Positions 1-8,970 of a stretch of 64,000 nucleotides of DNA are shown piece by piece. Source of the stretch: Candidatus Pantoea floridensis. GTDB taxonomy: Bacteria > Pseudomonadota > Gammaproteobacteria > Enterobacterales > Enterobacteriaceae. Location: assembly GCF_900215435.1 (NCBI RefSeq), contig NZ_OCMY01000001.1, forward strand, positions 1,116,001-1,180,000. The letters are read 5' to 3'. Made by a program: the position numbers and the translations under genes. Under the pieces are notes generated by a model. That model saw nothing but the letters and a program-made list of their open reading frames with translations, was not told the DNA's origin and ran no database searches. Positions within the stretch are counted from its first letter, which is position 1, and each line of letters starts with the position of its first letter.

Positions 1-584
1 GAAACGGTCGGGAACTGCCAGAAGTCTGGCATCAGTTTCGGGTGCGGATAAGACGACAGGCCGTTGCCATGCACTTCCTGACGGAAGTTGTTCATCTGCT
101 CTTCAGTCAGACGACCTTCAAGGAACGCACGTGCATAGATGCCTGGAGAGATATGACCCTGGAAGTAAACCAGATCGCCACCGTCTTTGTCGCTACGCGC
201 GCGGAAGAAGTGGTTGAAGCACACTTCATAAATGGTCGCGGAAGACTGGAAGGAGGACATATGGCCACCCAACTCCAGATCTTTCTTCGACGCACGCAGC
301 ACCGACATGATGGCGTTCCAACGAATTGCGGAACGGATACGACGTTCAAGAGAGGTGTTGCCCGGGTATTCCGGCTCATCTTCAACAGCAATAGAGTTAA
401 TGTAGTTGCTGATTGCAGAGGAACCTGCGGCAACTTTCACGCCACCTTTGCGTGCTGCACTCATTACCTGATCAATCAGATACTGCGCGCGCTCAACACC
501 TTCTTCACGGATGACCGATTCGATCGCTTGTAGCCAATCACGAGTTTCGATCGGATCCACGTCATTCTGTAAACGTTCTGACAT
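1..584 (-). CDS. aceE: Pyruvate dehydrogenase E1 component, N-terminal part (truncated by window edge)
   Basis: This is the thiamine-diphosphate E1 subunit of the pyruvate dehydrogenase complex, which decarboxylates pyruvate and passes the acetyl group to lipoyl-E2. The first 194 codons are visible and the gene runs off the left edge. The protein starts MSERLQNDVDPIETRDWLQA and includes the typical stretch RRIRSAIRWNAIMSV and a GGHMSSFQS segment, matching the AceE N-terminal region. An AAGGA ribosome-binding site lies just before the ATG at 584. It follows pdhR in the same direction, as expected for the pdhR-aceEF-lpd operon. Identity is secure; the catalytic domains lie outside the window. 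Confidence 0.97.
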   Translation of the reverse strand, partial: MSERLQNDVDPIETRDWLQAIESVIREEGVERAQYLIDQVMSAARKGGVKVAAGSSAISNYINSIAVEDEPEYPGNTSLERRIRSAIRWNAIMSVLRASKKDLELGGHMSSFQSSATIYEVCFNHFFRARSDKDGGDLVYFQGHISPGIYARAFLEGRLTEEQMNNFRQEVHGNGLSSYPHPKLMPDFWQFPTV

Positions 585-630
585 GGGGTGTATTCCTTAT
601 CTGTGTCTAATACGTTGAAATTATCAGGAG

Positions 631-677
631 CCTGTCTGCTTGTGCTTTGCTTCTGGTTCACAGCACAAGAAGACAGG
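631..677. other. Long inverted repeat between pdhR and aceE
   Basis: CCTGTCT-G-CTTGTGCT (631-646) faces AGCACAAG-A-AGACAGG (662-677) across a 15-base loop. This gives 15 base pairs with a single mismatch. On the aceE-coding strand the hairpin would form in the transcript between the pdhR stop and the aceE start. It is not followed by a T-run, so it is unlikely to be a simple intrinsic terminator. A processing site or 3'-end stabiliser is possible but not shown. Confidence 0.6.
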
Positions 678-711
678 CCCGTCGTGTTTTCCGCACGTTC
701 GTTGCCGTGCG

Positions 712-1476
712 TTATTCCTTACGTTGCTGTAAACGACGCAGGGAGCGTTCACGACGACTCTGCTCCCGACTTCTATCCAGCAAGATTTCCTCAATGAACG
801 CCAGGTGACGATGAGAGGCCTCGCGTGCTTGTTCTGGCTCACGAGCCACAATCGCCTCATAAATACTGGCGCGGTGACCGCTCACTTTCGCCAGCATTTC
901 CCGGCGAGCGTAGAGCAATTCAAAATTCTGGCGGACGTTTTGTTCCAGCATAGGGCCCATGGAACGCAGCAAATGCAGAAGCACCACATTATGGGCTGCT
1001 TCTGTGACAGCGATCTGATACTTCATCACCGCATCAGCTTCGGCGTCGAGATCGCCGCTGTCCTGTGCCTGCTGAATATGAACATGGCAGTCGCGGATGC
1101 GCTGCAGATCTTCATCGGTACCCCGTAGCGCCGCGTAGTAGGCAGCAACACCTTCCAGCGCATGGCGGGTTTCCAGCAGGTCAAACTGAGATTCTGGATG
1201 TTCGGCAAGCAGACCGACCAGCGGGTCGCTCAGGCTTTGCCAGAGATTTTTCTGGACGAAGGTGCCACCGCCCTGACGGCGCATCAGCAGGCCTTTGGCT
1301 TCCAGGCTCTGAATCGCTTCGCGCAAGGATGGACGTGAGACATCAAACTGTTTCGCCAGTTCGCGCTCGGGGAGCAGTTTTTCACCCGGCTGGAGCGTCC
1401 CTTCCATAATCAGGGATTCCAGCTGCTGCTCAATCGCATCGGAGAGCTTGGGTTGGCGAATTTTACTGTAAGCCAT
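712..1476 (-). CDS. pdhR: Pyruvate-responsive GntR-family repressor PdhR
   Basis: A 254-residue transcription factor that in E. coli represses pdhR-aceEF-lpd and is released by pyruvate. Residues about 9-77 form the GntR winged helix ([26 protein letters not shown]), followed by an all-helical FadR-type ligand domain with a charged C-terminus. Length equals E. coli PdhR. The ATG at 1476 is preceded by AAGAAGG. The gene lies directly upstream of aceE in the same direction, and a perfect 17-base PdhR operator sits in its own promoter region, so autoregulation is very likely. Confidence 0.97.
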   Translation of the reverse strand: MAYSKIRQPKLSDAIEQQLESLIMEGTLQPGEKLLPERELAKQFDVSRPSLREAIQSLEAKGLLMRRQGGGTFVQKNLWQSLSDPLVGLLAEHPESQFDLLETRHALEGVAAYYAALRGTDEDLQRIRDCHVHIQQAQDSGDLDAEADAVMKYQIAVTEAAHNVVLLHLLRSMGPMLEQNVRQNFELLYARREMLAKVSGHRASIYEAIVAREPEQAREASHRHLAFIEEILLDRSREQSRRERSLRRLQQRKE

Positions 1477-1508
1477 CTTCCCTTCTTATGAGCCAAACGT
1501 CCGGAGTA

Positions 1509-1525
1509 AATTGGTAATACCAATT
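1509..1525. promoter_or_regulatory. PdhR operator
   Basis: AATTGGTaatACCAATT is a perfect palindrome matching the known PdhR consensus (ATTGGTnnnACCAAT). It lies between the pdhR start codon and the predicted -10 element, where bound repressor would block transcription of pdhR-aceE. Confidence 0.92.
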
Positions 1526-1541
1526 GAAAAATAGTGCCCGT

Positions 1542-1570
1542 AAAGTAACAAAGTATTCACCTTGTGTCTA
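1542..1570 (-). promoter_or_regulatory. Predicted pdhR promoter
   Basis: On the minus strand TAGACA (1570-1565) and TACTTT (1547-1542) are 17 bases apart. The segment GTGAATACTTTGTTACTTTA covering the -10 resembles the E. coli pdhR promoter as remembered. The PdhR operator is immediately downstream. The start site is not verified. Confidence 0.65.
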
Positions 1571-1989
1571 TATGGTCGCGGTCACACTTCAGGGGAAGAA
1601 TGCTGTGGGAATGCGCTAACTTACCGGCATAAAGCAAGAAATTTCCTGGGTGAGGTAAATGTTAATAAATTGCACTTTTACCAAACCTTACACTGAGTTA
1701 GCACCTTCATCCTGGCTGAGATATAAGGGAAAGCTATTCGTGTTTTCGCCAGGTTCGTGGCAGAAATAATTTGCGCAGTGCCCAGAGGATGCTGCTGCTT
1801 TTTCAGTCATCTCTCAGCACAAAAAGCAAAAGCAGGTGCAAAGCGGCGCGCTTATCACTATTCTGGACGCCTTGGTAGCTCACGCATGCACACAGCACGC
1901 CAGATACCGTAAAGAAAAGAGTACATTAGGATAAACAGCCTTACAGTGCGCGCACTGCAGGTGCACAATAACAACATCACGAGGTTTGT
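1571..1989. other. pdhR-aroP divergent intergenic region
   Basis: No gene is visible in this stretch. It must carry the aroP promoter. In E. coli that promoter is controlled by TyrR, but I could not find a convincing TyrR box (TGTAAA-N6-TTTACA). The AT-rich stretch around 1655-1690 is the only weak candidate. An inverted repeat TGCTTTTT (1796-1803) / AAAAAGCA (1821-1828) lies in the aroP leader. The aroP ribosome-binding site is GAGG just before 1990. Confidence 0.4.
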
Positions 1990-3345
1990 ATGGAACAACA
2001 GCATGGCGACACGCTGCATCGCGGCTTAAAGAATCGCCATATTCAGCTGATTGCGCTGGGCGGAGCCGTAGGTACTGGCCTGTTTCTGGGCAGCGCATCA
2101 GTGATTAAATCGGCCGGTCCTGCCGTTATTCTCGGCTACGCGATTGCCGGTTTTATTGCCTTTCTGATTATGCGCCAACTGGGTGAGATGGTCGTTGAAG
2201 AGCCGGTTGCCGGTAGCTTCAGTCACTTCGCCTACAAATACTGGGGCAACTTCGCCGGTTTCGCCTCAGGCTGGAACTACTGGGTGCTGTACGTGCTGGT
2301 TGCCATGGCTGAATTGACCGCCGTCGGCAAATACGTGCAGTTCTGGTGGCCAGATTTCCCCACCTGGGCCACGGCTGCCATCTTCTTTGTGCTGATCAAC
2401 GCCATCAACCTGACTAACGTAAAAGTCTTTGGTGAGATGGAGTTCTGGTTCGCCATTATTAAAGTCGTCGCCGTTATCGGCATGATTCTGTTTGGCGGTT
2501 GGCTGCTGTTCAGCGGCAACGGCGGCCCGCAGGCCAGCGTAAGCAACCTATGGAATCAGGGTGGCTTCCTGCCGCACGGCATGACCGGACTGGTCATGAT
2601 GATGGCGATCATTATGTTTTCGTTTGGCGGCCTTGAGCTGGTGGGCATCACCGCCGCCGAAGCCGACAATCCAGAAGAGAGCATTCCCAAAGCCACGAAC
2701 CAGGTGCTGTGGCGTATCCTGATTTTCTATATCGGCTCACTGGCCGTGCTGCTGTCACTGCTGCCGTGGACGCGCGTAACCGCCGATACCAGCCCGTTCG
2801 TACTGATTTTCCATGAGCTGGGCGATGCCTTTGTGGCGAATGCGCTAAACGTGGTGATCCTGACGGCGGCGCTGTCGGTCTATAACAGCTGTGTTTACTG
2901 CAACAGCCGCATGCTGTTCGGTCTGGCACAGCAGGGCAACGCGCCTAAAGCATTGCTGAAAGTCGATAGTCGCGGCGTGCCGGTGGCAACGATTCTGGTC
3001 TCTGCCGTCGCGACGGCCCTCTGCGTACTGATTAACTATCTGATGCCTGGCGAAGCCTTCGGCTTGCTGATGGCGCTGGTGGTATCTGCGCTGGTAATCA
3101 ACTGGGCGATGATCAGCCTTGCGCACCTGAAATTCCGTAAGAAGAAAGATCAGCAGGGTGTCACCACGCGCTTTAAAGCGGTGCTGTATCCGCTGGGTAA
3201 CTGGGTTTGCCTGATCTTCCTCGCGGGCGTTCTGGTGATTATGCTGATGACGCCTGGCATGGCGATTTCGGTATGGCTGATTCCGGTCTGGCTGGTGATC
3301 CTGGGTATCGGCTACACCATCAAAAACAAACTGCAAAAAGCTTAA
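1990..3345 (+). CDS. aroP: Aromatic amino acid permease AroP
   Basis: A 451-residue inner-membrane proton symporter of the amino acid-polyamine-organocation (APC) family that imports phenylalanine, tyrosine and tryptophan. About 12 hydrophobic segments are visible. The N-terminal signature GLKNRHIQLIALGGAVGTGL and the internal EPVAGSFSHFAYKYWG are those of AroP/PheP-type carriers, and the whole sequence tracks E. coli AroP (457 residues) closely. It lies divergent from pdhR, exactly as in E. coli. PheP is the closest alternative, but the neighbourhood favours AroP. Confidence 0.95.
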   Translation: MEQQHGDTLHRGLKNRHIQLIALGGAVGTGLFLGSASVIKSAGPAVILGYAIAGFIAFLIMRQLGEMVVEEPVAGSFSHFAYKYWGNFAGFASGWNYWVLYVLVAMAELTAVGKYVQFWWPDFPTWATAAIFFVLINAINLTNVKVFGEMEFWFAIIKVVAVIGMILFGGWLLFSGNGGPQASVSNLWNQGGFLPHGMTGLVMMMAIIMFSFGGLELVGITAAEADNPEESIPKATNQVLWRILIFYIGSLAVLLSLLPWTRVTADTSPFVLIFHELGDAFVANALNVVILTAALSVYNSCVYCNSRMLFGLAQQGNAPKALLKVDSRGVPVATILVSAVATALCVLINYLMPGEAFGLLMALVVSALVINWAMISLAHLKFRKKKDQQGVTTRFKAVLYPLGNWVCLIFLAGVLVIMLMTPGMAISVWLIPVWLVILGIGYTIKNKLQKA

Positions 3346-3354
3346 TGTTTCTCT

Positions 3355-3380
3355 CTGCCCGGCACGCCGCTGCCGGGCAG
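3355..3380 (+). terminator. Hairpin after aroP
   Basis: CTGCCCGGCA (3355-3364) and TGCCGGGCAG (3371-3380) form a perfect 10-base-pair stem with a 6-base loop, 10 bases after the aroP stop. The downstream sequence (TTCCACC) is only weakly T-rich, so termination is plausible but not certain. Confidence 0.5.
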
Positions 3381-3507
3381 TTCCACCGATCTGGCTCACA
3401 CTTTTCCCCGCCCGCGCGTTTTGTCCATCTACCTAACCATTTGCTCCCCAGCAGATTACTGATTTAGCACAGATAATTCCTGCTCATCTTGTCGCTGGAG
3501 ACGATCA

Positions 3508-4914
3508 ATGAAAGGAGCAGCCCTCTCGTTCCGGGAGAAACTGGGGTATGGCATGGGTGATGCCGGATGCAACATGATTGGCGGTGCTATCATGTTATTC
3601 CTCAACTATTTCTACACTGATGTGTTTGGATTAGCGCCGGCGCTGGTCGGCACGCTGTTGCTTTCGGTGCGCGTACTGGATGCCGTCACCGATCCGATCA
3701 TGGGCGCGATTGCTGACCGCACTCAAAGCCGCTGGGGCCGTTTCCGCCCGTGGCTGCTGTGGGTTTCCGTGCCTTACGTGCTGTTCAGCGTCTTGATGTT
3801 TACCACGCCGGACTGGAGCTATGACAACAAAGTTATCTGGGCATTTGTCACCTACTTCCTCATGTCGCTGACCTATACCGCCATCAATATTCCTTACTGC
3901 TCGCTGGGCGGTGTGATTACCAACGATCCCGGCGAACGCGTGTCGTGCCAGTCTTATCGCTTTGTGATGGTGGGCGTCGCCACGCTTATTCTTTCGCTTT
4001 CGCTGCTGCCGATGGCCGAATGGTTTGGCGGCGACAACAAAGCGCGTGGCTATCAGTTGGCGATGAGCGTGCTGGCGCTGATTGGCCTGGCGATGTTCCT
4101 GTTCTGCTTTGCTACCGTGCGTGAACGCATTCGGCCTGCGGCGCCAAGCAACGATGATTTGAAACAGGACCTGCGCGATGTCTGGAAAAACGATCAGTGG
4201 GTGCGTATTTTGCTGCTGACCTTCTGCAACGTTTGCCCTGGCTTCATTCGCATGGCTGCCACCATGTATTACGTTACCTGGGTGATGGGGCAGTCGACGC
4301 ACTTCGCCACGCTGTTTATCAGTCTTGGTGTTATTGGCATGATGTTCGGCAGCACGTTGGCGAAAATCCTTACCGATCGCTGGTGCAAGCTGAAAGTGTT
4401 TTTCTGGACCAATATTGCGCTGGCGCTGTTCTCCTGCGGTTTCTACTGGATCGATCCGCACGCCACCGCGGCGGTGGTCATCGCCTATTTCCTGCTGAAT
4501 ATCCTGCATCAGATTCCATCACCGCTGCACTGGTCGCTGATGGCCGACGTGGATGATTACGGTGAATGGAAAACCGGCAAACGCATCACCGGGATGAGCT
4601 TCTCCGGCAATCTGTTCTTCCTTAAAGTCGGGCTGGCGGTGGCGGGTGCGATGGTTGGTTTCCTGCTGTCGATTTATGGCTACGATGCCGGTGCAAAACA
4701 GCAAGCGCCCAGCGCCATTAACGGCATTATGCTGCTGTTTACCGTGATTCCGGGCGTGGGTTATCTGATTACCGCTGGCGTGGTGCGCCTGATGAAAGTG
4801 GATCGCCAACTGATGCGTACCATCCAGGCCGATCTGGCGCTACGCCGTGCCCATTCACCTCACCTATCCCCTGTCGTGTCCTCAGCGACTTCGCAACCTG
4901 GAGAGATCAAATGA
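3508..4914 (+). CDS. GPH-family (glycoside-pentoside-hexuronide) cation symporter
   Basis: A 468-residue, 12-segment inner-membrane sugar transporter. The opening FREKLGYGMGDAGCNMIGGA and the following LRVLDAVTDPIMGAIADRTQ-type region (here LLSVRVLDAVTDPIMGAIAD) are hallmarks of the GPH family (MelB, XynP, YicJ), which import glycosides by Na+ or H+ symport. Its stop codon overlaps the start of the next gene (ATGA), so the two are translationally coupled. The partner is a cytoplasmic GH43 enzyme, so the likely substrate is a short arabinose- or xylose-containing oligosaccharide; that is inference. E. coli has no gene at this position, so this is an insertion between aroP and ampE. Confidence 0.85.
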   Translation: MKGAALSFREKLGYGMGDAGCNMIGGAIMLFLNYFYTDVFGLAPALVGTLLLSVRVLDAVTDPIMGAIADRTQSRWGRFRPWLLWVSVPYVLFSVLMFTTPDWSYDNKVIWAFVTYFLMSLTYTAINIPYCSLGGVITNDPGERVSCQSYRFVMVGVATLILSLSLLPMAEWFGGDNKARGYQLAMSVLALIGLAMFLFCFATVRERIRPAAPSNDDLKQDLRDVWKNDQWVRILLLTFCNVCPGFIRMAATMYYVTWVMGQSTHFATLFISLGVIGMMFGSTLAKILTDRWCKLKVFFWTNIALALFSCGFYWIDPHATAAVVIAYFLLNILHQIPSPLHWSLMADVDDYGEWKTGKRITGMSFSGNLFFLKVGLAVAGAMVGFLLSIYGYDAGAKQQAPSAINGIMLLFTVIPGVGYLITAGVVRLMKVDRQLMRTIQADLALRRAHSPHLSPVVSSATSQPGEIK

Positions 4915-5864
4915 GCTGGCCCAACCCTTTTATTACCCAACGCGCCGATCCCTTTATTCTGCGCCACGCGGATGGCTACTATTTTATCGCCTCGGTGCCA
5001 GAGTATGACCGGCTGGAGATTCGCTTTGCGCCCACGCTGGCTGGCCTCATTGATGCGCAAGCCGTTACCGTATGGCATAAACCGGATACCGGTCCGTTCA
5101 GCGCGTTGATTTGGGCACCGGAGCTGCATCACATTAATGGGCAATGGGTAATCTATTTTGCTGCGGCGCCCACGCGTGAGATCAAGGACGGTCTGTTCCA
5201 GCACCGCATGTATGCGCTGGTGTGCAATGATGCCGATCCGCTCAGTGGCAACTGGCAGCCCTGCCGCCGCGTACATACGCCCATTGACTCCTTCGCTCTG
5301 GATGCCACCTACTTCGCACACCAGGGTAAACACTGGTATCTCTGGGCGCAGAAAGATCCGGCCATTCCCGGCAACTCTAATCTCTATCTCGCCGAGTTAC
5401 TCAATCCGTGGACGTTGAAAAGTGCGCCTGTGATGCTGAGCCGTCCCGAATATGAGTGGGAGTGCGCGGGATTTAGCGTCAATGAAGGACCGGCGGTGAT
5501 TCAGCACGGCGATAAGCTGTTTGTCACCTATTCCGCCAGTGCGACCGATGAAAATTACTGCCTGGGCATTTTAAGCATCGATATATTGGCCGATCCGCTC
5601 AACCTCAGCGCCTGGCGCAAATCGGCGCGGCCGGTATTTGCTACCAGTTGGGATAATCAACAATACGGGCCGGGGCATAACAGCTTTACGGTGGATGAAG
5701 CAGGAAGAGATGTGCTGGTGTATCACGCACGTAATTACACCGAAATTGAAGGCGATCCGCTGTGGGATCCAAATCGTCATACGCGATTGAAATACTTCCA
5801 TTGGCGCGAAGACGGCACACCCGATTTCGGCGTGCCGCCGGCCGATCACACCAGCGTGCCGTAA
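4911..5864 (+). CDS. Glycoside hydrolase family 43, probable alpha-L-arabinofuranosidase
   Basis: A 317-residue five-bladed beta-propeller hydrolase. The three GH43 catalytic acids are visible: general base D13 (RADPFIL), pKa modulator D131 (FALDATYF) and general acid E192 (NEGPAV). The conserved metal-site histidine is in GPGHNS (about H256). There is no signal peptide, so it acts in the cytoplasm on substrate brought in by the symporter whose gene it overlaps by 4 bases. The sequence resembles exo-acting 1,5-alpha-L-arabinofuranosidases more than beta-xylosidases, but specificity cannot be settled from the motifs. Its last 19 bases overlap the 3' end of ampE on the other strand. Confidence 0.85.
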   Translation: MSWPNPFITQRADPFILRHADGYYFIASVPEYDRLEIRFAPTLAGLIDAQAVTVWHKPDTGPFSALIWAPELHHINGQWVIYFAAAPTREIKDGLFQHRMYALVCNDADPLSGNWQPCRRVHTPIDSFALDATYFAHQGKHWYLWAQKDPAIPGNSNLYLAELLNPWTLKSAPVMLSRPEYEWECAGFSVNEGPAVIQHGDKLFVTYSASATDENYCLGILSIDILADPLNLSAWRKSARPVFATSWDNQQYGPGHNSFTVDEAGRDVLVYHARNYTEIEGDPLWDPNRHTRLKYFHWREDGTPDFGVPPADHTSVP

Positions 5865-6700
5865 ATGGTCAACAGCGCTACCACCACCACCAGCACTAAG
5901 GAAATGCGTTTTGCCAACGCCACCGCAATACGTGGCGTTTCCACCTTATCCATATGCGGATCGCGCGCCAGTGAGAACTGCGCCAGGCTGGTCAGCACCT
6001 GATACTGTGGGCGATGCAGATCGCCCAAGGCGGCAAACCAGGCTGGCAGCGCGCGCTCGCCGTGTCCAAGGAGCGCGTAAGCTACGCCGGCCAGCCGCAC
6101 AGGAACCCAGTCAAGCAGGTGCAGCAGGCGATCAACCCCGGACTGCGAGCGTTCCAGCGGCGAATGATGTCTTGCCAGCCAGCTCTGCCAGGCACGCAGA
6201 AATGCATAACCCACCAGAAGTACCGGACCATAAGGACCGCCGACCACAAACCAAAACATTGGCGCAAGATAGTAGCGGAAGTTAATCCAAATCAGCGCAT
6301 TCTGCAGTTCACGCAAGAACTCACGCTCACTGCACTCCACCGGCACGCCGTGAATCAGCGTCAGCTCAGCGGCCATCGCCTTGTGGGCAGCTTCATCATC
6401 ATGGCTCGCGGCCTTGAGATAGCTGTGATAATGCAAGCGTACCGAGCCCGCACCGATACACAGCAACCCCACGACAATCCAGAACAGCAATTGCGCCACA
6501 CCAAACAAAATACCTTTTAGGCTCCACACCACCAGCCAGACAATCAGCATCGCGATGACGGTCATGACGACTGTGCGCAACAACGAAAAGCGCTGGCGTC
6601 CACGGAACAGGGCCTCAAGCCGATGATCCAGCTGCCAATGTTCACCTAACTTAAAAAGGCGCTCCCAACCTAAAACTAATAACAAGCTAAACAACGTCAT
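5846..6700 (-). CDS. ampE: Inner-membrane protein AmpE, beta-lactamase regulation region
   Basis: A 284-residue multi-pass membrane protein encoded with ampD. In E. coli it has been proposed to act as a sensory or transport-related component, but its exact role is unsettled. The chosen start (6700) gives [20 protein letters not shown], which aligns with E. coli AmpE from residue 1 and gives the same length. An in-frame ATG at 6763 would add 21 residues overlapping ampD and is disfavoured. The C-terminus LLTIYGTLV is intact although the neighbouring GH43 gene overlaps it by 19 bases on the other strand. The 16-base gap to ampD supports co-transcription. Confidence 0.93.
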   Translation of the reverse strand: MTLFSLLLVLGWERLFKLGEHWQLDHRLEALFRGRQRFSLLRTVVMTVIAMLIVWLVVWSLKGILFGVAQLLFWIVVGLLCIGAGSVRLHYHSYLKAASHDDEAAHKAMAAELTLIHGVPVECSEREFLRELQNALIWINFRYYLAPMFWFVVGGPYGPVLLVGYAFLRAWQSWLARHHSPLERSQSGVDRLLHLLDWVPVRLAGVAYALLGHGERALPAWFAALGDLHRPQYQVLTSLAQFSLARDPHMDKVETPRIAVALAKRISLVLVVVVALLTIYGTLV

Positions 6701-6716
6701 ACCTGCTCCTGCTGTC

Positions 6717-7268
6717 TCAGGGATTCTTTTGCCTGATGGACTCTCTATAGCGCAACCAGTCAAAAGCGGGACCGGGATCCGTTTTTCGCGCTGGTGCTAT
6801 ATCGCTGTGACCGGTGATGCGCGCGGGCGTCAGCGGATAATGCTGTAATAACAACGATGTCACCTGATGTAAGGTGGCATATTGCGCGTCGGTAAAGGGC
6901 AACGTATCGGTGCCCTCCAGTTCGATGCCTATCGAAAAATCGTTGCAGCTCTCGCGCCCTTCAAACTGCGACACCCCAGCATGCCACGCACGCTGGTCAA
7001 AAGAGACATATTGCACCAGCTCGCCATCGCGGCGAATCAAACAGTGCGCTGCCACGCGTAGATGGGCGATATCGGCAAAATAGGGATGTGCATCGGCAGG
7101 TAGCGTGCCGGTAAACAGCCGATCGATCCACGGCCCACCAAATTCACCCGGCGGCAAGCTGATGTTGTGAATCACTAACAGCGAGGGAACTTCATCATTC
7201 GGACGCTGATTAAAGTGCGGTGAAGGTACTTTGCGTGCGCTGGTAATCCAGCCCTCTTCCAGTTTCAT
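6717..7268 (-). CDS. ampD: 1,6-anhydro-N-acetylmuramoyl-L-alanine amidase AmpD
   Basis: A 183-residue cytoplasmic zinc amidase that cleaves the peptide from anhydro-muropeptides during cell-wall recycling. It thereby keeps AmpR-controlled beta-lactamase off in species that carry ampC-ampR. The zinc ligands H34, H154 and D164 and the catalytic E116 all fall at the numbering used for the Citrobacter/E. coli enzyme. The domain is Amidase_2 throughout (VIHNIS near residue 33, [15 protein letters not shown] near 153). It is the first gene of the ampDE pair and is divergent from nadC. Confidence 0.97.
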   Translation of the reverse strand: MKLEEGWITSARKVPSPHFNQRPNDEVPSLLVIHNISLPPGEFGGPWIDRLFTGTLPADAHPYFADIAHLRVAAHCLIRRDGELVQYVSFDQRAWHAGVSQFEGRESCNDFSIGIELEGTDTLPFTDAQYATLHQVTSLLLQHYPLTPARITGHSDIAPARKTDPGPAFDWLRYRESIRQKNP

Positions 7269-7438
7269 GCCGTTAAATCCTAAGCAAAATCAGGCTGAGA
7301 ATAACATGTTTCAGACTAGGGGCTTGCGACTTAATGCGCCCGCCTATGTGAGTTCAGGATACTAAACATTTCATTGGTGATAACTGGCAATAGATGATAA
7401 ACCACGCTAAGGTGAGCGCACGAAATTTCGTCTTGTAG

Positions 7439-8347
<909 letters not shown>

Positions 8348-8356
8348 TTTCCTCTC

Positions 8357-8381
8357 TCCGCCGCCTTAGTCGTGCGGCGGA
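8357..8381 (+). terminator. Weak hairpin after nadC
   Basis: TCCGCCG (8357-8363) pairs with CGGCGGA (8375-8381) across an 11-base loop, ten bases after the nadC stop. Only a short T-run follows (TTTGCG). It could end nadC transcription before the pilin operon. Confidence 0.45.
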
Positions 8382-8526
8382 TTTGCGTGATGACTTCCAC
8401 ATTTCTGCTTTCTCACCTGCAATTCTGACGATTCTTTGCGCGTCGCTTTCCAACCTCGTGCAGACCTGACTTCCGCTTTGGCTCCCCCTTTTCTACCGTA
8501 GCGGCTCCACAACAAGGAGCCTTACC

Positions 8527-8970
8527 ATGGAAAGACAACGCGGTTTTACCCTCATCGAACTGATGATTGTGATTGGCATCGTCGCCATTCTTAGCGCCAT
8601 CGGTTTACCGGCCTACCAAAATTATCTGCAACGCGCAGCGCTCACCGACATGCTGCAAACCATGGTGCCCTACAAAACCGCAGTAGAACTCTGTGCCATT
8701 GAGCGTGGCGGCCCCGCACAATGCCAGGCAGGACAACGCGGTATTCCTGCAGCTAAGGGTTCGCGCTATGTGGCAACGCTTAGCGTGGTTAATGGCACGA
8801 TCACTCTTACTGGGCAGGAGAGCCTTACCGGGCTGGCGGTTGAAATGACACCAAACTGGAACGCCACCGATGGCACCTTAAGCTGGCAGCGTACCTGCAC
8901 CAGCGATAACAGCAGCCTGCGTGATAGCTGCCTCGAACAGTTCCGCTTTGCTGACAAGGATGCCAAATGA
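8527..8970 (+). CDS. ppdD: Type IV prepilin PpdD
   Basis: A 147-residue major pilin-type protein. It has a six-residue basic leader (MERQRG) cut before F by prepilin peptidase, then the class III signal FTLIELMIVIGIVAILSAIG with the invariant glutamate at position 5 of the mature protein. A hydrophobic assembly helix follows, and two C-terminal cysteines (CTSDN and SC near residues 125-136) probably form the disulfide loop. It heads ppdD-hofB-hofC and overlaps hofB by 4 bases. An AAGGAG ribosome-binding site precedes the start. Prepilin peptidase and the outer-membrane secretin must be encoded elsewhere. Confidence 0.95.
   Translation: MERQRGFTLIELMIVIGIVAILSAIGLPAYQNYLQRAALTDMLQTMVPYKTAVELCAIERGGPAQCQAGQRGIPAAKGSRYVATLSVVNGTITLTGQESLTGLAVEMTPNWNATDGTLSWQRTCTSDNSSLRDSCLEQFRFADKDAK

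Noticed and set aside
1655..1690. TyrR box in the aroP leader
   Set aside because: Only loose half-matches to TGTAAA-N6-TTTACA were found; too weak to annotate as a site.
3631..4509. 292-codon open frame antisense to the GPH transporter gene
   Set aside because: It is a shadow of a GC-rich coding frame: histidine/arginine/glutamine-rich, no family resemblance, no ribosome-binding site.
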